From positions 202,039-266,038 of the forward strand of contig JAJVDF010000492.1 of the NCBI GenBank assembly GCA_022410635.1: 64,000 bases of DNA, read 5' to 3'. How positions within the stretch are numbered: the first letter of the stretch is position 1; each line of letters starts with the position of its first letter. Positions 56,856 to 64,000 of the stretch are shown here, piece by piece. The stretch comes from Tretioscincus oriximinensis. Taxonomy: Eukaryota; Chordata; Lepidosauria; Squamata; Gymnophthalmidae. The notes under the pieces are model-generated. The model was not told the DNA's origin. It ran no database searches and was given only the letters and a program-made list of their open reading frames with translations. Position numbers and translations under genes: made by a program.

Positions 56856-58917
56856 GCTGATGGTTAGCTTCCATTTGCTTTTTCCATATTGTTCTTCAAG
56901 GTTTAAAAGAAACAGCACATGGCAGTTATGTACCATGCCCCCTATTGACTAGTATCTTTAGCTGCATCCAGATGTCATTTATTCTGCTTTTGGCTCTATA
57001 AATCTACACTTGGCAAATCAGTTTAAAGATCTCATTAGTCCACACTGTGATAATCCAGTTCAGGTGAGTACTAAGGGTCTTCTGAAACAGATTAATGATA
57101 GCAACATAGCATCATCTTCAAAGCTTCTGTGCTCCCTGTTTATTCATCTCTGAAGCCAATGCAGAGATACTCAGTGAGCATTTTAACCTGTGTTTAATCA
57201 AAGGGAAGTGAGCCAATTGAAAGAGGATGTGGGTGGCGCTAATCTGGAGCTTGCATGAAAGTGACCTTCACATGTGGAGCCCCACTTCTAACCTGCTTAA
57301 TGCAGGTATTCACTGCTGTAATTAATTTGAGTCAAGCAAATCTGGATTCATTGAAACAGATTAAACTGAATTGCAAACCGTTTTCCAGCTGCTTCTGCAA
57401 ACAGCATCCATTGTGCACCTTATATTGATGTCACTAATCTTATATCTGTGTTTGAGTGTGATTCATAGTCAAGTGAAAAAGACAACTCATAGAGATCATA
57501 GAGATCTTCTTACATACTTGGGTTGCAGACACATGAAGGGGAAAAACAGGAATTGCATAATGTGGAAGAAATCGCTGGCTAGCCATGTCATACTCAGCTT
57601 CCTCCTGTTGCAAATACAAGCAAAGAAATCTTTAAACAGAACAGAGATAAGCTATCAGGATCATAGAGATCAGTTACATCCTGGTTGCTGAAGAATATGA
57701 TCTTGTAAGCTGAGCATGCTCAGTGGGGTCTGAGAGGAAGTGAATGAGAATTTCTTTGCTTGAGAGCCGATACCCAAAGGAATAGAAAGGAAATAAGTGG
57801 GCATTTTGCTAGCATGTTGGAAAATACCAGTAATCAAGAAATTATTGATTCTCACCCTTTTACATAGCAAAACCACCATTTGGACCATGTGGCCCAAAGA
57901 GGAAGGAAGAGGAACATCATGCTAAGAAAGAGGTAGGTGATCCTCATGCTATAAGAGGGTATGGATCTAATTAGATCTTAAAGACAGACTGTAANTTCCT
58001 ATAGATTGGTTTCTCCCGCTTTGAAAAGCTTTAATTTGCGGATGATGAACATTATAAAAAGTGTGGATGTTGATGCTTAACAGGAAAGTGTTGATGCTTT
58101 ACAGAAGGAACACAAAGTATTAGCTTAGCGTTTTTCTATTTGAATACATTAAACAGTCAAATGGGAAAACATTATCTTAGTTTCTTAAATAGAAAGATGA
58201 AAAGGAAGTGAACTGGTATTTCACTCACCTTTCCAAAGCAACCCCTCCAGTTTTCTCCCACCGGCAGTGTTTACAATGGAAATATTATTCTCCAGTCATC
58301 TTTGAATTTTTGTTCTGTTACCTGAGACAGTAGCAGATGGTGCTATGTAGTCTCAGGTTAATCACTATGCGAGAGACCTGGGCTGGATGCCAATCCCTCT
58401 TCATAATCCACTGTGAGAACAAGAGAAGCTGAACCTTACATAAGATTCACAAGCAGCGCCTTTGCATTTTAAGCAGACATCTGTTAGGACACTGAAAATT
58501 TGCCTGTTATCAGAACTCGGACTAAGCTGCTCACATGGCAGCATGCCATGCCTCACTCCTCCGGTGGGCCTATCACTTTCTACAGAATTTAAACTTGCAT
58601 GAGGAACATAATGTCTTTAGTTGTAAAGCAATTGTTCTAATCCTGTACTGAGTCTTCAGAGGAACTGACTGATAGCTAATTCTTATTCTCCTTTTCTGCT
58701 TCAGTATATTATCATAGAANACTCTCATCAGCAGCTTTAAGCAAAGCAGTACTAATGTACAATGGCAGCATTGCTTCTGCATGGCTGTTTAGGTAAACTA
58801 CGGATTAAATACCTGAGGCTGACATCTGCAGAGATATGGGAGACAACCCTACCCANGTGTTCTTGGTACCTTTTCAAATGTTTGAAGGCAGGTACATATA
58901 TAGAGATATAGAGGCAC
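56856..58917. other. Non-coding stretch, no gene seen
   Basis: The 106-codon frame at 57371-57691 and others lack any domain. CATAGAGATC recurs three times between 57487 and 57670. Confidence 0.5.
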
Positions 58918-59346
58918 ATGGAGAAAAAATGTTTTCTCTATAACACAGCACAAGGACCAGAGGGCACTCCTTAAAACCGTTGAGTAGAAAAGTGAGAACA
59001 GACAAAGGAAAGTATTTTTTCACCAAAGGGTCATCGGCCTGTGGAATTTACTTCCTGAAGAGGTAGTGGTAGCTAATAGCTTGGATAGTTTCAAGACAGG
59101 ACTAGACAGGTTTATGGACACCAAGGGTATAAATGGGTACTAGGATGAATGTCTGGATGTTGCCTCCAGGATGGAGCAACAGGCAGGACTCCTGAAATAC
59201 CATTTGCAGGGAGTCATGAACATGTGCATATTTTGCTTTCTTCTGTTCAGACTGCCCAGGTGCATCTGGTGGGCCTCTGTGTGAGACAGAATGCTGGACT
59301 GGATGGGCTCTGGTCCGATCCAGTAAGGCTCTTCGTATGTTCTTAT
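58918..59346 (+). mobile_element. CR1 LINE 3' fragment
   Basis: From GAGAAAAAATGTTTTCTCTA (C-terminal block) through GTCATCGGCCTGTGGAATTT to AAGGCTCTTCGTATGTTCTT. The 3' untranslated region is well kept. Confidence 0.9.
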
Positions 59347-60467
59347 AACACTAAGATTTTTTGCAACAACGGGAAAAACAAATCACTATTATGATTATGA
59401 TTGATTATTATTATGATTATGAAAGGTAGAATTGAAGTTCTCACAACATACAATATAAATATTGGTTATAAATAATCTCAGAGTACCTTGTATTAGCAGA
59501 ATTAAGTAATTAAGCAATAAATAGAGACNACCATATGGAAAACCATCCTGAATGTTGTTCTACACGTGTATTCATTCACCTATCCTCCTTGCAAGTAGAA
59601 ATTAGCACATTGGGAAAATTAGACTTTTTTTTATACATGCCTGTCTTAAAACATATTGTGTCATGTGCTTTATCTTGATGTGGATTAACTGTAGTCACAT
59701 ATGTGCATTCAGCAGCTAGATCCACATTTAAAGTGGAACAACCTGTGGTGCTGTGGAAATGCCAACCATTGTGCACAAGAGGTTGCAGGCAATCACACAT
59801 TGCATCAGGTTCCTGTCAGAAGAGTACTGCTTTGCAGGCATCTCTGAGACTCCCGCACTTCTTTGTGGACAGCTCTGAAGGTGGCATAACAGACTGCATG
59901 AAATTATAGCTTTGCAGCTACACACAAAGAAATGCTGAAAGTTTGGAAATGCTCACAAAGATGCACATTGAAGATACTCTGATCCAAACTCCTGCAACAG
60001 CGTTATTTATGTCTGATTACACATTCTGTCCTGTATGCAAACATGCTGCTGCTAATGTGTAATGATAATGTAGAATAGTGGGCTTTTAAATGCATTAGCA
60101 AGCCAGCGCAAAAAGAGCCTGAATTCCTTCTATCAATTTTCTACTTCCTTCTATCAATTTTCTATGTGCAAATAATTTATTTTCTTTTCCACAAAAACAA
60201 TGGCTATAGCTGCAATCTGTAATGGTACTTATTTGCTGTTCTAAAAAAAATCACCCCAAACATAGTGACTCTAAAACGCTGGATGCTGATAGAGGAACAA
60301 GGTTAATAATATCACATATTATTAGCATCTGGCCTTTTCCTGGAAGAGGAATCTACTTCTGAGAATGACCCTTTGGCAAAGCTGTGACTTTCTGCCTTTG
60401 GCCATGAAGTGAAAAATTCCAATAAACTAGAATTATTTTGTGGGCTTTGAAACATATAGGAACGTAT
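59347..60467. other. Non-coding stretch, no gene seen
   Basis: Includes a GATTATTATTATGATTATGA simple repeat near 59390-59420 and a 21-base tandem pair at 60124. No gene. Confidence 0.5.
60124..60164 (+). repeat. Two-copy tandem repeat, 21-base period
   Basis: TTCCTTCTATCAATTTTCTA at 60124-60143 is repeated exactly at 60145-60164. Confidence 0.85.
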
Positions 60468-60519
60468 GGGGGTTGCACCCAATGACCATGGAGGTCCCTT
60501 CCAATTCTATGATTCTATG
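60468..60519 (+). mobile_element. CR1 LINE 3' end, older lineage
   Basis: GGGGGTTGCACCCAATGACC, TGGAGGTCCCTTCCAATTCT and two ATTCTATG octamers. Classic CR1 terminus, 5' truncated to about 50 bases. Confidence 0.85.
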
Positions 60520-61590
60520 CTACATTCCACACCTTCAATATTAGAAAACCTTCAGTCTCCATTTTGTCTTATACTGATACAAATCTTGCTAGGCACACGT
60601 AATAGGCCTTGCTAGGACTGCAATGACATGGAAATTGCAGGCCTGTATTCCAAGATATATCTCAGAGTAAGGGCCTAGAGCAACCCTGATGTAGAAGGTT
60701 TGTGAGGAATTCTATTCTTCCTCTATTTTTTATCCTTCTATATTTTTTCAGTTCACATTTTGATTAAAGTACAATTTTGTTTGCCATTTTGGTTGGGCAA
60801 AATGAAAGACCTTTTCAAACTTGGATTGCCCAGTGATCCGGAAAGCAAGACACAGTGTTTGTTTCTTGTTATTAAACACCATGTAACTAGGTATTTGTTC
60901 AAACATTTTTGGACCTTGTTTGAACATGAAATGTTGAACATAAATGGTCTGAATTAAATCATTTAGTCTGGGTAACTTCCTAGCTCAGTTTTGAATTGAA
61001 TCTCCCTTTCTAAATGAGTTTGGTTCCNTTTAATTCAAACCACTTCAAATATTCCGTTCAGTTTGATTTTTTTTTGTTCAAATCAGAACGGTACATCTCT
61101 CTGCATAACTATAAAAGTTTAAGCGCTAGGAACCTGTGACCAAATTAGAAATGGTTCACCAGAGCCCTGTCTTTTACTGCCAGTGGGTGAATGTTTAACG
61201 CAACAGCAGCTAATCACAGCTCAATGCAGTTTTACTCTTTTGAATTGGTTCTTATTGCTAGTACATATCACTATAATATAGTGTTTTCATTTAGAACACA
61301 TCATGGGGCTGTTTGCACTTCCTCAACAAAGCATGCAAAATTAAAGTGAGTGGGAGAACTGCATGTAAGGCTGTAGTTACCTTTTCTACATCATGACAAT
61401 TATGGCTTCAGCTCCTATACTTTTTATTGTCATTTCCTTCATATACAATAAAAGACTGAAAATTACTGCATGTAATGTAGTCAGTTGGTTTCTAGACCCT
61501 GAAATTGTCCATATTTCATCATATACTAGTTTTTGTTCTTGTTTTTTCCTGAAATTTTATAACACATTACAGTAAAACTCTATATTGCTA
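60520..61590. other. Non-coding stretch, no gene seen
   Basis: CCAAGATATATCTCAGAGTA at 60651-60670 may be a scrap of hairpin family B. The GTACATCTCT end at 61092-61101 may be the right end of an element like 52748-53011. No gene. Confidence 0.4.
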
Positions 61591-61645
61591 CAGTACATAC
61601 TGTTGTGGTCAACATTATTGACACCCTTGTTTGTTTGGGAAAAAT
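61591..61645 (+). mobile_element. Tc1-like terminal repeat fragment
   Basis: TA followed by CAGTACATACTGTTGTGGTC and AACATTATTGACACCCTTG resembles the end of Tc1-family transposons (CAGT start, then a TTATTGxCACCC-type block). No transposase sequence follows; a LINE begins within about 20 bases. Confidence 0.5.
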
Positions 61646-61663
61646 TGACAATATCTTCTTCTA

Positions 61664-62445
61664 TAGAGATATTTCATGTCAAGCAACTCCGCATCCTGCT
61701 AGGACTGTGTCACTCAACATTATCGGCAGCGATCAGAGCAGAAATAGGTAGCGGCTCTTTATCTGGTGCAGTAGTCACAAGCCAATTAAATTATTGGCTC
61801 AAAGTGAAGTCCACGAACCAACACAGACTTCCCCAACTCTGCTTACAAGAGCAATTAAATAAACAGACCAAGTCATGGGCATCAAATTTTGAAAACCGTC
61901 TGCAAAAATTGGGCTTGTCCACACACTTATTGGAACTTCTTGGCCCAAGTGCAAGGACAGTTTTTAAACAACGGTTAAAAGATATTCAACTACAAAATGA
62001 TTTAGCATCTATAGCACAAACTCGCTCCTTGCCGTATCTTGCCAAATTCAAACAGCAAGTTCATCTGGAAAGCTACTTAGCAATGGAGCTACCCTACACA
62101 TTGAGGAAGTTATATACCAAAGCCAGATTTGACCAATTGGACATTATGTTCAAGCTGGGCAGACATCAAAACATCATATACAGTAAGCGTCTATGCCCTT
62201 GTGGGATTAATAGAATAGAGACTACTAGACACTTTCTTCTTGAATGTCCACTATACAATTCACTCAGAGCNCGTTACCTACTCCCCCTTCTGACAGACTG
62301 TAATGCAGAAACCGACTTAGCTAAAGCTCACTGGCTCTTGCAAGGACAGCACAAATACAGGGTTATGGGTACNGCCCTATATATCAAATACGCTCTCAAA
62401 AGNCGGGCAAATTATCTTGCTGCCAGGGATTCTCAGGGAAATTGA
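61664..62445 (+). pseudogene. C-terminal ORF2 region of non-CR1 LINE
   Basis: The longest open frame in the window: 286 codons if counted from an ATG at 61585, though the first ~26 codons are Tc1-like or flanking sequence and not part of this protein. The region begins after the RT thumb (QLRILLGLCHS). It contains a zinc-knuckle motif CPCG (residues 204-207), H216 and C221, giving C-x-C-x9-H-x4-C, then CPLYNSLR. Such knuckles follow the RT in several LINE clades and probably bind RNA or DNA. No downstream PD-D endonuclease motif is evident, so an R4/R2-type enzyme is not proven. Three N codons are present but no internal stop, so this copy may be fairly young. With the RT missing it cannot act alone. 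Confidence 0.78.
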
Positions 62446-62578
62446 GTTTGTCACTGAGTTTTAATCATGTTTTATATTATATATATTATATTGCATATTT
62501 TTATATTTTTTATATATTTAATTTAAAGGCCTGCTTTTGATTTATTATGGTCTGTTAACTAATCAATAAAGATTTTTG
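61664..62578 (+). mobile_element. Non-CR1 LINE, C-terminal part and 3' end
   Basis: A 5' truncated copy of the family on the minus strand at 22985-24100. It holds the C-terminal part of ORF2, an AT-rich 3' untranslated stretch (62446-62560) and an end with AATAAAGATTTTTGATTTGC. Both copies carry AATAAAGAT near the 3' end. Confidence 0.78.
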
Positions 62579-62605
62579 ATTTGCTGGGTAATATATTTAT
62601 TCCAA

Positions 62606-62676
62606 CTTGTGGGTAGGGTGAACTTTTTTTATAAGTCAATTTCAGAGAAATAGTGGGGCGTCCACCCTTACCCAAG
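62606..62676. repeat. 71-base inverted repeat
   Basis: CTTGTGGGTAGGGTGAAC at 62606-62623 pairs with GTCCACCCTTACCCAAG at 62660-62676 with two differences. Possibly another miniature element. Confidence 0.55.
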
Positions 62677-62878
62677 CTCTACCTGAGTGTCTGCTGAAGC
62701 ATGGACGCTGACCCAGAGCCAGATTACCCAGTCAGCCTTAGGCTGCTGTGGTCAACCTCAACTGCTGGGACTCCACACAAGTCTCCAGACAGCTTCAGGC
62801 ACTTTCCTCCCCTCTGCTGCTTAGCACAGGGAAGGCCTACTATCCCCAACACACAGGTATGTGTGTGTGTGTGAAGAT

Positions 62879-63073
62879 AGGCTGACCAGAAGACCCCTTT
62901 TGAGGTGGGGGTTGAAAACCCGGTTTTGGGTTGCCTCCCAGTTTTTTCTGAGGAAATTTTTTTCAAAAAAAGATTTCTCTTCAATTTTTTTTCATTTTTT
63001 TTCTTCAGAAAAAATCGGGAGGTACCCAAAAACAGGTTTCCACACCCCCCCAAAGGNGTCATCTGGTCAGCCT
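62879..63073. mobile_element. Hairpin element family A, copy 3
   Basis: AGGCTGACCAGA and TCTGGTCAGCCT are perfect ends; GGTTGCCTCCCAG pairs with the GGGAGGTACCC region. The loop has grown by T-rich sequence (ATTTTTTTTCATTTTTTTT). No target duplication is clear. A GT repeat lies directly to the left (62859-62872). Confidence 0.87.
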
Positions 63074-63855
63074 AGACTTTAATGTCAGCCTTTACAGACA
63101 ATTAACTAATAAGAGAGGATTATGAAAAGAAGGATTCTGAGGTAAAATATAGGTTTCAAAACAAGTTTATTGTATAACACAACAGGGTAAAAGGTATTTG
63201 AAAATGAAAGAATAATAGAACACTGCGAAAAATCACACACACACCCCTAGAGCAGAAGTCCCTAAACCCATGAGCATCCAAATCACATAGGACCTCACTG
63301 CAAGGCTTCTCACTCTANGCCTATTAATGTCTCTCACTCCTGCTTCACCCAAGCCAGGATATTTTAAGACAATCTCTTCCCACTCAGAGCTTCCACACAC
63401 TCCAAGTCTCAAGGAAGAAGCTTTATAGACACAGCCTACCGCCTGATTGGGTGCTCCATCACTGGCTGTCCGTCCCCTCCCCCCCAATCTGGGTAGAGAG
63501 CAAACCACACCCCTTCTCTTGGGCTCAGCCTCCCTNCTCCCCTCTGGATTAAACATAAGCAGTGACCAGATGAGTCGACTATTATATTGATCCCATTATC
63601 CTATAAAGTTTCCATGTGCACATCTGTCTCAGTTGTGTTCCAACCTGCACTTTCAATCCTTCTTCAGCCTGAACAACAGTAACAAGTATTCTCTGAGTTT
63701 AGTCCCGTCCTTCAGGACTGAAGCATGTGTCAGGGCATCCCCTTACTTTTCTTTTTAAAGCATCTTTTGCTCTCTTTGATTTGGTACCTAGATGAAGAAC
63801 CACGCTATACTTTTGTTAGTATGTTCATTCTGGATACAGAATTTCAAGCATGGAG
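63074..63855. other. Non-coding stretch, no gene seen
   Basis: Slightly more GC-rich near 63400-63550. The 107-codon minus frame at 63233-63556 has two N codons and no domain. Confidence 0.45.
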
Positions 63856-63890
63856 GTTTCAAAGCACCTTAGAGACTAATAAGGAAAAAG
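63856..63890 (+). mobile_element. Possible fragment of the 24751-type element
   Basis: TTTCAAAGCACCTTAGAGAC then TAATAAG resembles the inner terminal repeat of the outer element at 24751-25063 (ACTTTAGAGACTAACAAG). Too short to be sure. Confidence 0.35.
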
Positions 63891-64000
63891 CAGCTAGGAT
63901 AAGCATTTGCACACAAGCCTTCCTCAAGTGCTTTGAGTGAAGAACTGCCTAGGTATGGACCATTTGTAGCAAGTTGGGTTTCTGAAATGAAAGTGATGAG

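Noticed and set aside
62724..63082. Frames rich in FFLK and KKISS across 62.7-63.1 kb
   Set aside because: They arise from the T-rich loop and arms of a palindromic element, which gives similar frames on both strands.
1..64000. CRISPR arrays, operons, phage or plasmid features
   Set aside because: No regularly spaced direct repeats and no bacterial-type genes; the repeat content is that of a vertebrate nuclear genome.

Overview
This window looks like ordinary repeat-rich, AT-rich, non-coding DNA from a reptile nuclear genome, most likely a squamate (lizard or snake). That placement is an inference from the repeat mix: many CR1-type LINE fragments, L2-type LINEs, a second non-CR1 LINE, two tRNA-headed SINE families and short hairpin DNA elements. 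I found no convincing host protein-coding gene, rRNA or functional tRNA gene, and no CRISPR array or other prokaryotic feature. Two weak exon-like segments (30113-30261 and 37946-38038) are listed at low confidence. Nearly every long reading frame is a decayed retrotransposon frame, its antisense shadow, or a chance frame.

Layout. 1-9 kb: the end of a palindromic element, a CR1 tail, a diverged foldback at 2178-2327, a SINE end with a pyrimidine microsatellite at 3951-4168, three consecutive CR1 pieces at 4668-6510 (one with a catalytically damaged reverse transcriptase), and a 270-base inverted repeat at 8334-8603. 10.5-17.1 kb: a CR1 3' end leads into a direct duplication of 3148 bases (10822-13969 and 13971-17118), separated by a single N. 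This is probably two overlapping contigs that were never merged, or else a very recent tandem duplication. 17-25 kb: a miniature hairpin with perfect 29-base arms, a full-length SINE, three CR1 3' ends in a row, a non-CR1 LINE on the minus strand, and a hairpin element nested inside another inverted-repeat element. 25-36 kb: more palindromes, an L2 fragment, a CR1 from an older lineage, SINEs, and the best-preserved CR1 reverse transcriptase frame (34434-35012). 36-49 kb: a full palindrome, a CR1 that keeps its endonuclease but has lost its RT palm, an LTR-like segment at 46001-46410, and a CR1 with a SINE inserted in it. 49-64 kb: another hairpin copy, a long L2 on the minus strand, small palindromes, a SINE, CR1 ends, a Tc1-like terminus touching the second non-CR1 LINE, and a third copy of the first hairpin family.

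How the parts relate. The LINEs are the likely machinery that copied the SINEs: one SINE family ends in the same 3' sequence as the L2 copy at 50 kb. The hairpin families have no coding capacity and must have depended on transposases encoded elsewhere. Every element here shows stops, deletions, truncation or loss of catalytic residues. The features most worth checking are the 3148-base duplication with an N at its joint and the two multi-copy families of nearly fully palindromic elements.
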